NCBI GenBank assembly: GCA_029379385.1
Contig: CM055613.1
Span: 15,084,001-15,148,000 of the forward strand
Source of the DNA: Quillaja saponaria
Taxonomy: Eukaryota; Streptophyta; Magnoliopsida; Fabales; Quillajaceae
DNA length: 64,000 nucleotides
Direction: 5' to 3'
Below the pieces are notes generated by a model. The model searched no databases. It had not been told where the DNA came from and was given only the letters and a program-made list of their open reading frames with translations. Position numbers and translations under genes: made by a program. Below are positions 49,195-60,949 of this stretch, one piece after another (position 1 is the stretch's first letter; each line of letters starts with the position of its first letter).

Positions 49195-52100
49195 CTACGC
49201 ATCATCATCATCATCTTTGTCTGCATCATCATCGTCATCTTTGTCTGCATCACCAGCCTCAGGATTCTCCTCAGCTTCCTCTCCTTCGTCTTCTTCATCA
49301 GACATGCTATTTATTACATCTGTAATTACATCCTTCACCTCTGCTTTTCTATGCATTAAATCCAGACCAAAGTGGGTACCTGAAATAATTCCACAGCAAA
49401 TTTGGCTTGGTTAAAGAGATAATTTTTATGCTTGGTCCTTGTTTGGATATGTGTGCAAATCATGACATAGATGTGAGGTAGTCATACCAAGTTGCCGGAG
49501 AATATCAGATAAAGTAGCCTGCATCATGGAAATAGAGAAATATTAATAACTAGCAAATTTGTAATTTGCATAACTCGAAACAACTGAATCATGTAAAGCC
49601 ACACAATAACACTACTTACAGTATTGAAGTCTACTTCCTTCAAAATATCAACAACAACCGCATGCATCTCCTCTCTACTGGGTTCTCTCTTGGCCTTCTT
49701 ACTTCTTTTAGCTAGTTGCAGCATAAATTTGGAAAAAGTCAGCAAGAAATTACTTCAACTGCAGAAGAGTCTTGATCAGCAATGTATAATCTTAAGGACC
49801 ATAGAGCTGATTCTCCAGAAAACTTGTTAACCAAATGCAAAAAGTTCACATGCTGACGAACTTAAAAGCATCCAAAGTTTCATAAGGACAGTTACACATC
49901 ACTCAGAGAAGTGATTATGACAATGAGGCATTAAAGCAACATAACTTTTAGAATACAGTGCCTGTCAATTACTTTTCATAGACAATTAACAATTCCCTGA
50001 AAATTAAATTAACCAAACATCAACTGAAGTCAGGATAAAAAGAGAAAAGAACTATCCAAAAACTCTAGTTAATGACAATGATGTGACGAGAACAAAAATT
50101 TCTAAGGGAGAGAAAATACCTTGATCCTTGGCTGAAAGTTTTTCAGCAGACTTGTTTCTTTGTTTTTTTCTTGTAGCTTTCTCCTTTACATCCTTCTGGT
50201 TTTCCTTTTCAACCTTCTGCTTCTTAGATACAGGCCCCTTCGACTTTGAAAGTGACGTGGAAGGAGTATCAGGATTGGTAAAACCTTTTTTTGAAGTAGT
50301 TTCTTTTGGAGATTTTTGACGACTCATTGTTTCCTTTCCAGTTTTACCCTTCTTGATGATTGTAGATTTATCCCTGTTTTTACCATCTGAACCCTCCTTT
50401 GCAATCTTTTTGGAAGTCTTTTGAATTGGTAGTGGAGTTTTCACTTTGTCTTCCTCTTCCTCCGAATTTCTTTCTTCAGTATCAGTTTCATCATTTGGCA
50501 CTGAATTGTCTTCTCCATGTTCCTGAGAGTCATCTTTTGCATCTGAAGTTTCAGCTTTATCAGCATCCTCATCTTTCTCAATTTCAGAAGACTGCTTTCG
50601 TTTTTTTTCCAACTTTAGGTGTCTGCTTTTGTTTCTAGGCACAGAAATTAGGCAGAAAAGAAGAATAAAATAAAAATTAGTATGTCCCCACCATCAGTCT
50701 TTGCAAATTAAAGCAAGGTTTCATTGCTACCTTACTGCTTAACTGCTTTCCACAGATAAAAGACCAACAGAAAATAAGATTGAAAATTGTAAGTGAAAAT
50801 AAAATAGAGAAAGGAAAAAATTACTAGCGCAAGGAGTAGAGAAAAAGAGAACCATTAAATTCTGGACAAGTCACAACAAATAAAACTGACATTGCTGAGA
50901 TTTCCAATACAAATCAAGAACAAAGTTAGAAAAAGGAACTTGTAGGATATCAATGGAAAAGAGTGATATTAAATTGTTAAAACCACCACCCCAAACACAT
51001 TTCCAAGACAGAGCTGGATGAAAGGGAAGTTTTAGCAGGAAATGAAAATAAATAAATGGCCCAAAATAAGAATAAAAAATATAAGTGTACAGAAGTAGAA
51101 GTTCATGGTTCTTTTTTATTTTTCATCTGTCATTCTTATGGTTTAAAAAGCTACTGCTTTTAACACCAAATTGTGAAGAAGTAGAAACAAAGCTTCAAAA
51201 GGTATTGAAACACAAATTTAAGAAACTAGTACAACTGCCAACTCAATTATAGGTAGCAGAGAGCAGAATGGGTGTAATATCCTACTGCACAGCTCCTGAA
51301 CATAACTATTGTTTTCATATCCCCTTTAATGACATGCATTACAAAATTACAGTTCGAATACTTAAGAGGAAAAGATTATGTGCGTAGAAAAACTGACACA
51401 ACAAAATTTAAAGTTCAAATTAAACTCTGAATCTAGAATTGTTACAATAAGAAGATGGATAATACCTAAACAGCTTCTGATAACCCATTATATATACATA
51501 TTACTGTCAGTCAAGGATTATTGGCAAGATAAACTTTGAAGGAAAACAAGCAAACCAGAGGTTGGTGCATGTAAGGTCTAATGCAACTGAGAAAAAAATC
51601 CTGTTCGATGAAATTTCAGTCAAGGCAAACCTTCGCTGGTGTTTCCGTAGATGCTTCTGCAACAGATTTGCTTGGTGTGACCTTTCTTCTCTTTTGGCCT
51701 TTCTAATATGCATAAGGAATAGTCTTCAATAACTCTAACCCACAATCTAAAGCAAATAGGGACTACACACTATACAAAAACAATGAAATAATAAAAACCT
51801 GCTCCTTATCAGCAAGCAAAACATCTGATGTAACATGTGGGGATTCCAAGAACTCCAACAACTTCACAGACAGTTCTTCCTGGAAGCATGTCTCATCCAG
51901 TAAGATTATACTTGTCACAAATTGGATGGTAGAACAGAAATTATCCTTTTAATACTTTACCTTCTTCACACTAGCCTTGCTAATAGAAATATTTAGCACA
52001 TCACAAAAATCCACCAGTTTTTCCTTCACACATTTGTCAAGCTTCTCCTTCACCTTGGCCCTATGTTTTTCCTGATAATGAAATAACTCAGTATCTAATC

Positions 52101-55100
52101 CACACAATTCACATGAGAAGCATGAGTGAGCTGTTTGATCATTTAACAAGAATATTATGTATGTATTAACCTTTTAAAAAATTATATGCATAATCAAAAG
52201 TAAACTGGAGACAAGTACTTCTTTTTCTTTTTTTTTCTTTTTTTTATAAGTCTTCTTTTTCTTTTATTTTTATAATAAAAAAGGGGCTTATGCCCAAAAC
52301 AATATAAGCTATTTCAGTGCATAGTATGTGTACCTCATTTTCAACCCAAACAAAGCCAGAAAACTGGCCTATATTTCTCTTCAGACTGTGGGCCTGCATG
52401 AATAAAACATATCATTAAAATCCAAGGAATATCCATGGTGATCAAAATATACACCGTTAAAAATAAGTTTGTAGGTCACCTTTGCTTTCTTTCCAAATAG
52501 TATATTGTGAAGTATCTGCAGGTTGTCATCAAGTTTTCTCTTGGACAACTTGAAGGCCACTGGAACAGTTTACAACTTCAGATGGGAGAAAAGAATAGAA
52601 AAGGCTGATTCAACAAAAAGGTTTACTAATACTCTAATAGTAACACTATGCAGACAAATAATCTCAAACATGAGCTGAAACCTTGACCTTCCCAACAAAC
52701 ATAAATCATTCTATGAAGTGTTATTAAGTTGTAAAAATTCAACCATTTATATGTCTACCATGACTGAACCAAAATAAATACCAGATCATTCTGCAATTCA
52801 CCATATAAAATACATAGCCCAATAGCTTAAACAATATGATCAAACATGTGAAGATATTACTGAACACCAAATACATGGAATCCTCAAATTGTTGACAATA
52901 CGAGATAGGCAGTGCTTATTTCACATGGTAAGAGAATATATAATGGCGAGCAGAATTGGATATCAATATCACCTCTTGTCCAAAACTTTTCATATCAGTT
53001 CACTCTTTCGTGATAACACACATAATTAAGGGGAAAATACAAATGCCATAACATAATTATCTTTTCTTTCATTTTGAACCAGTTCCAACATTCAAGAGCA
53101 TCACCTATGGTTCAAAAATGTTCACTAATTTATGGTAACTCGCATAATTGGAAAATAGGAATGGCAAGCATACTTTTCCTAATGGTCAGATTATTTGTCC
53201 AACTTCTTTTCATCAGTATAAAGTAACCACAGATTAGACTACTGAAGAACATTCATCTAACTATGCCTTAAAATCATATTCTCACCCATAACCCTAATAC
53301 CTGGAGGCAGGAGCCTCAACCTCAAGTATCAAAACCAATCCAATGCACAGTAAATTCCTAGAACTTATTTTCTCAATTCCTATCAATAAATTCCTGAAAC
53401 ATTGTATTAGAGGCTTCCAGCTAGTTCCCCTGTTCAAAACTCACCACCCAGGCTATTTGATTCTGCACAAACACGAATGGTGAATTAAACAGTTCCCACA
53501 TCACAAGGCTATGTTTTGGCAGAGTTCAGGATAAATTCTCACCACTCAACCAATTCCTAGCATGGTTTAGAATATGGTAGTTCCCACCATATCACATTCA
53601 AGCACTTAACCATAACACTGAAAAGAAGCACAGAGCAGAGAGATCAAGAGCAAAAATATTCAACATATACATGGCAGCACAGCATTGTCCTGAGGACAAG
53701 CAATGCCTTAGCAACAAGTAGCTAAAAATTGGTTTCACAGGTCAGAAACCTACTCCTGAGTTCTTATTGCCACATACTTCTGCATTTCCATTTCCATTTT
53801 AGAAAATAAAGATGGATTATATATATGTGAGTGCCTGATGATTTATTAAGAAAATCACACGCAGATCTAGAGACCAGCTCAACTCATACTGGCATCATCT
53901 CAAGGTATGAATTGAACACCAATTCTATGTACCCAGCATCTAAATGAATCTGATAGCTCAACTTCACACAAATGAAATGCAAAGAGAGAGCAAGCGAGGA
54001 GCTGGTCCTTCTGTAACAGATAATGAATTTGAAGCTTTTTTTTTATGAACTCAAGCACACATCAAATTGTCAATTACCCAATTTTCAGTCACCAACCATA
54101 CAATCTATTTCATATATACTCTGTTGACCCAGTAAACTATATACCAATGAGGATTTCATCGTGTACCCTAGAACTGGTATAGCAATTGAACATCTAGAAG
54201 CCCTATAACAATCCACAGTATATGTATAGCAAATGCAGTTTAGAAGGCAAACATTGACACATCTCCCAGCTCCAGATGCTGCAGGTAATATACATGTTAC
54301 TTAATTGTCGTGCCGTTGCTACTAATAATCTTCATTATCTACTGACCTAATACTCCATAGTAATAGCATAGGATTCATACTCTAAAAGTACAAATACTTC
54401 ACCAAGCCATACAACTTGTGAAGGCATCAACCAATAAACAAAAAGAACAATCTAATTACCAACTGTAAGGAAGACAACTAAGGACAAGAAAAATTAATCT
54501 TACCATTTGGAATATCCTTCAACTGCATACCATGACCCTGAAATCCCAAAAACGCAACATGATTGAGAACAAATTCCACTCCTAAAACACAGTAGTACTA
54601 TCACAATCTAGTAAATATTCAAACTTCCGATTTCATACCTTTTCAATTGACAAACCTTTGCTCGAAGAAGACCTTCCGGACCTCCCAAGCGATGGGACAG
54701 AATACCGTTCTACCACTTTTCTCTCCCTAGTGGGTCTTTCACTTGCCGGTGTAACGGGCTCTTTTGAATTCAAATCATTCTCTCCTTTCTTCTCTTCCGA
54801 TTCTTCACTCTTTTTCTGATCAACAGTGTCTTTCCTAGGCTTCTTCGACTTGCTCTGGCCTTTCTTTGAGCTCCCCTTTGGACCACCCTCCTTGGTCTTG
54901 ACCTTCTTACTTGGTTCAACTTCACTATCTCCATCCTCCTTCTTCTCTTTTTCCCCGTCAGCCTCCCCATCCTTTTCCTTTTCCTCCTCTGTCACCTCCT
55001 TTTCATCCGCCTCCACCGTCTCGTCCTCTTTTTTCGTTCCCTTCTTTACTTCCTCCTCTTCCTCTCTTACCTCCTCACTTTCTTTACCTTTCTCTTCCAC

Positions 55101-55286
55101 ATTTTTTACTTCAGACTCACCAATTCCAATACTTTCTTCTCCTTTCTGTTCTTTTTCTCCTTCACCAGGTTCTGCATCTTTCTTTTCTGGGTCTTCTTTA
55201 TTTTCTTCTACCACTTTAGGCTCTTCTTTCTCTCCCTCAGGAGCTTCTTCTTTGGGTTTCTTATCCTCTAGGGTTTCGGTAGCCAT
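49195..55286 (-). CDS. DEK: DEK-domain chromatin protein, with a reading-frame irregularity in exon 8
   Basis: Plant DEK proteins bind histones and DNA and shape chromatin access. Eleven exons, coding order: 55286-54639, 54537-54504, 52559-52480, 52393-52334, 52071-51961, 51879-51799, 51702-51631, exon 8 ending 50120, 49711-49620, 49518-49488, 49379-49195. The first about 190 residues are acidic and Lys/Glu-rich (starts MATETLEDKKPKEE). A DEK/SAP-like domain spans exons 2-6 (LKDIPNVAFKLSKRKLDDNL to LLEFLESPHV). A long basic-acidic linker with KKRK-type signals follows. The C-terminal DEK domain is about residues 530-585 (PSREEMHAVVVDILKEVDFN, GLDLMHRKAEVKDVITDVI), then an Asp-rich tail. Exon 8: the best acceptor (TGCCTAG at 50635-50641) gives KQKQTPKVGKK, but a run of eight T (50601-50608) breaks that frame. 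Seven would restore it. A poorer acceptor at 50592 (AAAGCAG) keeps frame as sequenced and gives 621 aa. Confidence 0.92.
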
Positions 55287-56014
55287 GAAAACGAACAAAT
55301 CAAGTAGACACCGAAACTCTAGACAGGTAGGTGAACAAACAAACAAACAAACAAAGTATAGATGTTTCAGAAATCTAAACAAAACCCAAGATTTGGAGGG
55401 TTAGAAAGAAACCCTAGAAATCCCAGTAATTGAGATTCAATCCAATTCAAGAGCTTTGACTTCGCAAACAGAGAGAGTGTAAGCAGGGGAAAGAGACAGA
55501 GGTGGGAATTATGAAATTTGAGAAGACGAAAATCAATAAGAAGCGCGCAAAAAGAGTGAGTTTTGGTGGGTGTTTCAAAATTTAATGCCAAAATTGTGAG
55601 CGGGATTCAGTTTTCTTCACCCTCTTCTCCCGGCAAAACCTACCAAATGAAATTTCAAGAACGAATATTTGATGCCAAATTGTTTTCAGAGTAATGCATG
55701 TCACTGAATTTTTCGCTTCTTTCTGTAAATACTGTTTAACGGTTGCTATTTACCTTTTACTTCGCTCTCTGTAGTTCCGTACTGTTGTGGTAATTTACGC
55801 TTTCTTTCTCTTTTTAGCGATCAAGGTGTCAATGCACTTGGACTCTAGATTTTAAAACTCGGCTTGGAAGCTGATCCAAAAAAGTGTTTTGGTCTCTAAT
55901 TAATTGCGTATTGAACCGAATTGATAAAATGGTCATAATTTAACAAATATTATTCTTTATATTTTTAATATAGAAATGTAAATACTTTATGTACATATGC
56001 AAAGTTTGAACTGA
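55287..56014. other. DEK leader and promoter region
   Basis: On the minus strand a leader with a (GTTT)n run (55333-55354) and pyrimidine-rich sequence precedes the DEK start. GAGAGAGTG near 55470 marks the leader region. No other gene is seen. Confidence 0.55.
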
Positions 56015-57795
56015 GCCCGAGTTTTTAAAATATGACTAGATTATTATGATCTAAATGATTAACCTCTATTTCAGGTTTTATGGCTAATCTAGTACGGAAT
56101 AGTATCGAGTGACGGTCTGACTAACCAAGTCAATTTGGGTCTTAAAACACTGTCTTGACTAACTCACTTCTATGGTTCGTCAAAAGACATGTTATCTAGA
56201 TCGAAATCGGATAATTTATAAGTATTTTACCATTTTCAAAGAGATTTGAACTCATAAATCAATAAAACAAATTATAATTTTTACAATTCTATATTATGAA
56301 AGTCCAATTTTTTCAAATTAGTATATAAATGTTTTCATAAATTATCAATTTCATCGTATAAGAAACGAGTAATTTAGTGATTGTGTGAACATATTAAATC
56401 TTAATAGTATCTTTAATTGCATTATATGTTAAAAAGATGAATATCATGTAATGCAATTAAGATACAATTAGTTTACTACTCGTAATACCATGTATGTATT
56501 ATCCAACATGATACGTGGCTTAGTCAAAACGTAACGATCCAATCCAAATTACAACTAACTTTATTAGTGATATCTCTTTATTACTTCATAACTACTATGA
56601 CACGTGACGCATTCTTATTATTTACATAATTCTATATAATGGGAATTATCCTCTAGGGTAAATCTGGGTTGTTCTCTTTCACTTTTTCTCTTTATAAGTT
56701 TTTCAATTTATTATTTCCTAACAGCATGCTCACTTAAGCTTCAAAGTTTTCTTAAATCTCTAGTAGGACTGTTCATTTTCTTGTCTTATATGCCAGTTAA
56801 GTGGAGAACATCTTAGCAATGTCAAATTCAACACTAAAATTAGTGCATCTCTAAGAACCTAATTTGGTTTTTCAAAACTTATAGATTCAAATATTCTTTT
56901 CTTGGATTTTTAACTTGATTCTAGCCTCGTAACTCCTTTTCGGATCTAAACGACCAACTGCTATATCAAGTTTTATAGCTAATCCAGCCCGGAATAGCAC
57001 TAGCTGACAATCTGATTGGCTGGGTCAATCTGTGTTTTACAATATTATCTTGACTAACTCACTTATATGTACATTAAAAGATATATCATTTAAATAGGAA
57101 TTAGAGAATTTATAAACATTTTATTCTTCACAACCTTTTTAAAGAGATTTGAACTCATAAAATAAATAAATAAATAATAATAATTTTCACCATTCCATAT
57201 TATGAAAGTCCAATTCTTTCAAATTAGTGCATAAATGTTTCCATAAATTATCAATTTCATCAATGTATATGAAATGAGTAATTTAGTGATTACGTGAACA
57301 CGTTAAATCTTAATTGTATCTTTAATTGCATTATATGTTAAAATGTTGAACATCAATGTCATGCAATTAAGTTTACATTTAGTTTAACACTCAAAATACA
57401 ATCAACATATCAGTCCAATCCAAATTGTGATTGACTAGCTTTATTAGTATCTCATTATTATTTCATAATTACAATGACACGTGACACATTCTTATTGGTC
57501 ACATAACTCTATGGGTTAATCCTTAAAAGTAAAATCGGGTTGTTTCTTTGTTTTCTCTTTATACATTTTTTCAATTTATTATTTCCTAACAGATTACTCA
57601 CTTAAGCTTCAGAGTTTTTCTAAGTTCCTAGAATCATTTATTTCCTTGTCTTGCAGGTCAGCTAAGTGGAGGACATATCAACAGCGTCAAATCCAACACT
57701 AACATTGGTGCAGCACTAGGAACCCAATTTGGTTTTTTCGAAATTGCAGATTCAAACTCGCAAAATTGATGTATTATTTTCTTAGATTTTCAACA
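56015..57795. repeat. Diverged tandem duplication, period about 895 bp
   Basis: About 56015-56910 is repeated at about 56911-57795. Anchors: CTTGACTAACTCACTT at 56154 and 57049, AGAGATTTGAACTCATAAA, TATTATGAAAGTCCAATT, CATAAATTATCAATTTCATC, TCTTTAATTGCATTATATGT, TCAATTTATTATTTCCTAAC and AACCTAATTTGG/AACCCAATTTGG. The offset is 895 at the anchors measured and drifts by a few tens of bases toward the ends through indels. No coding frame spans it. Source element unknown. Confidence 0.88.
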
Positions 57796-58233
57796 AAATT
57801 TACCTTGTACCTCCATTTCAATCACATCGCAGCAACAAGGATCTTTTTCCAATCAACGTAATGAAAAACTCACCTCAACAAGACTTGCAACGCTTAGTCA
57901 AGCACTGCCAAGGCTCTAGCCTCCTTCACAAATAGGCAATACACACATAATGGCCTTCCAAGCCAATTTCCTTAATTTTCCATCAGTAAACCACCAATTA
58001 AAATCCATTATAACAACCAACTCCATGTTCCGATCAAGGCACCACCAACTGATACTCTGTTGGGCCTTAGATGAGGCACCATGCTCGATTTGTAACCAGA
58101 TGAATTTGTTCTTAATTATTTGACTCTTCAATGACCAAATGCCTCATAAAAGCCCCATATAGCAGTGACCATCTCCTCTCGGTCACAACCCACTAGACTG
58201 TGACCCCATTCCCAAACTAAAGTGGCAAATTTG
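57796..58233. other. Spacer before the CACTA end
   Basis: A 71-codon minus-strand frame at 57916-58131 (rich in Trp, no domain I can assign) lies here. It could be a decayed retroelement piece but I cannot support that. Nothing else seen. Confidence 0.4.
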
Positions 58234-59466
58234 CACTACAAGAAATTATAGGTATAGTGACAACAATTGTTGTCACTGATATTATGATATTCTTCGCAAA
58301 TAATTTCTAGTGACGACATTAGTGAGAAGTTTATATCGTTGCATATACTCCGTAGCTAAAGGTTCAGTGACGAAAAAAAACATTTATCCCAGTAAGTAAT
58401 TTATTTTGTGACAACAATAACTATAACTAAATATTTATCACATAATGAGATTTCAGTCACCACTTCTATTATTACAAATGATTTTAATAATGACATACGT
58501 TAAGATATAGTGATAATGTTTGTTGTTATTGAAAGTATGCTTATGTGACAAGATCTGAGATAGTCACTAAACTTTTAAGTTGTGACAATAGTTGTTATGG
58601 CAGTACAATTATACATTTATAAAAATTGAATATCAGTGATTATAAGTATTCTCACTGAAAATACTATTTGTGACAAACTTATATAGTGTCATTAAAGATT
58701 TTTAAATTGTGACAACCTTATTTATCACAATAAGTCTTAAGATTGGAAAACTTGCATTTTACTGCCAAATTTAAACCGTCATAATAAATATTATTTGTGA
58801 AAATATATAGAAGCTGTCACTAAAGTCACTAAGTAAGACTTTAGTGACAACTAGCATTGTCACCAAACCTGTTATTACAAACAATATATTTTTATCTAAC
58901 TTGTCACCAATATATATTAGTTAAATCTGTAAATTAGATAATTGCACATCATATAATCTAAAATAATACATCTCTTACAATTTACACATATATATCTAAT
59001 AATATTTTTGATAAAATTCTTGAAAACTATTATCAAGTATAGTATTTGAAAGATTCATCCAAAAAAAAAAGCATGAAAGATGTAACAAGTTCTATAATTA
59101 AGCAAACAAAGCTAGCAAAAATGATGCACAAGTCACATCATTTCTAACAAGGTCTACTAAATGTTCTTGTCACTCTAAGAATTAATCAAGATCGATCATA
59201 AACAAAGTGTATTAGATTTTAAAATGCTAGATAGACACATATATTTTTAATACACAAAAAACCTAGATGTGATCAAATAGAAGCTCAACTAAACAGCTAA
59301 AATAATGCAGTTTTAACATAACCAATGACTAAAACAATTTACTACTACTCATACTTGCTTGTTCCCTTTTTTTTTTTCTTTTTTTTTTCTATTGAAAAGA
59401 AAACATAATATAAATTATAAATTATGCGAGAGTTCAAGTCCATAATTATATGTTAAAGAATGATGT

Positions 59467-59700
59467 TTAATTTAGTACTAGGAAATTTAGAGAATTCAAA
59501 GAATTTGATGCTCCGAAAGAACCAAAGAAACTGCTCATACGTGCTTTGAACATGACATCAAACTCTGCTTGAAATTGAGCTTTCATCTCAGCCTTCACAT
59601 CCTCTTGTACCTTAGCTCTCACTTCAACTCTGATATCTTCTTTTATATTTTTATATAGGGTTTCTTTGCATGATAGTATCCTAACCCGATACTCTGACAT
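59467..59700 (-). pseudogene. Coiled-coil fragment, probably a CACTA-borne ORF remnant
   Basis: ATG at 59698-59700 opens 77 codons: MSEYRVRILSCKETLYKNI then a charged helix (RVEVRAKVQEDVKAEMKAQF) and a Ser/Asn tail. Glu/Lys heptad-like spacing suggests a coiled coil like those at the C-termini of plant CACTA proteins. Too short for an intact transposase. Its place next to the subterminal repeats is the main support. Confidence 0.45.
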
Positions 59701-59768
59701 ATGTTTAAAAAAATAAAAATAAAAATAAAAATAAATGAAGTAATAATAATAATAAAATTTAAGTAGAA

Positions 59769-59769
<1 letters not shown>

Positions 59770-59799
<30 letters not shown>
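59770..59799. repeat. (TA)n microsatellite
   Basis: A simple TA run seen directly. Confidence 0.95.
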
Positions 59800-59803
<4 letters not shown>

Positions 59804-59838
59804 TATGTGTATAGAATTGATGGATTTATATCCACCAA

Positions 59839-60949
59839 AAAAAAAAAAAAGACTTTTACTTAGATATTTTCTTTTGTCTTGTCTTCCTTCCCATTTTTTT
59901 TCTGGTATCAATTTTTCCTTCACCGTCTCACTTTTCCTTCTTCATTTTTCCACAATACCATGTCTTGTTCTTCTTGTTGCTTCTCGTTGTGGCTGTGGAT
60001 TCCACTTGTCTTGTAGCTAGTTTATCAAATTGGAAAGCTTCCTTCATCCTTCTTGTTCTTAGGTCATGGGAGCTCCATTCATAGAGGATCTAGGGAGTTA
60101 GAGTTCAGTTTATCTTGCGTCAATCAGTAGCAATTTGTTGCTGTCTTCAAATTTGTCCCCTGCTCTTAGCCCTTTTCTTCCTCCCCCACTTCATCTTGGC
60201 TGTAAGAGCAACCATAGGCTGAAAATTTAACTCTGTAGAGGCAACAATTTTGTTGCCTTGCACCTTGCACCTTGCACCTTGCCTTGTTTGTGCTGCAGCA
60301 AGCTTAGTTAAGTCAACCAACTAACCACCAAACTGTAAGCCATTGTACCGTGCAGCTAGTGTGTGTGAAAGTGGTGGGTTACATGGTTTCTTTTTTTCTC
60401 CATCCATGGAAAATTAATGGTCTCCTTCCAGCCGAGTAAGTTATAATCTAAATGTTACTCCATATGTTCCAATTATCACCTAATAGTAATCTATTGTCAT
60501 TTAAATTATGAGATTCCACTTGCTGCTATTAGTTTCTTATTGAAGTCAAACGGTAATCCTCTATGCTTCATGGGCTAAAAGTACTTGTCTTTAGAATGAA
60601 TTATTTTAGTCATTTTTCAGTTTTGTATTAGTTATTGTTGCACCTAAATTAGAGAGTTTATTTTTAACTTTTAACCCAAACAACTAAATGTTTTCATATT
60701 AATAGAACTTGTGGGCAGTAATGACTTAGACTAGTTCTAAGACACATACAAGTTAGTCACCAATTACCAAGACTTAAATGATACCTTAACTCAAATCAAA
60801 TGGAGACTAAAAGACTTAGAAAACAAAAGATACATGACAAGTAAGAAAATGGATTAAATGCTGGAATATTGGAATTTGAATAAAATATCATAAACAAAGA
60901 GTATAAAATGGTTGGTTAATATTGTGATCGAGAGGTTATATGAAATTGA
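59839..60949. other. Non-coding spacer
   Basis: No gene recognised. A small direct repeat (CTTGCAC repeated near 60258-60280) is present. It may still belong to the CACTA element or to the LTR block that follows. Confidence 0.45.

Larger units (their letters stand above)
58234..59838. mobile_element. CACTA (En/Spm) transposon end with subterminal repeats, right end not found
   Basis: The terminus CACTACAAGAAAT at 58234 is the CACTA superfamily signature. The following 690 bp are packed with short copies, in both orientations, of GTGACAACAATTGTT, TAGTGACGACATTAG, AGTGACAACTAGCATTGTCA and TTGTGACAAACTTATA, as expected of subterminal transposase-binding repeats. A small coiled-coil frame (59467-59700) sits inside. 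The matching ATTTCTTGTAGTG end was not found before 64000, so the element is truncated, interrupted or runs out of the window. Confidence 0.75.

Noticed and set aside
54826..55404. 192-codon Ser/Phe-rich plus-strand frame
   Set aside because: It is the mirror of the Glu/Lys-rich first exon of the DEK gene; its composition is a by-product.
57916..58131. Possible reverse transcriptase or RNase H fragment on the minus strand
   Set aside because: Trp-rich and suggestive, but no catalytic motif can be placed, so it is not annotated as a retroelement.
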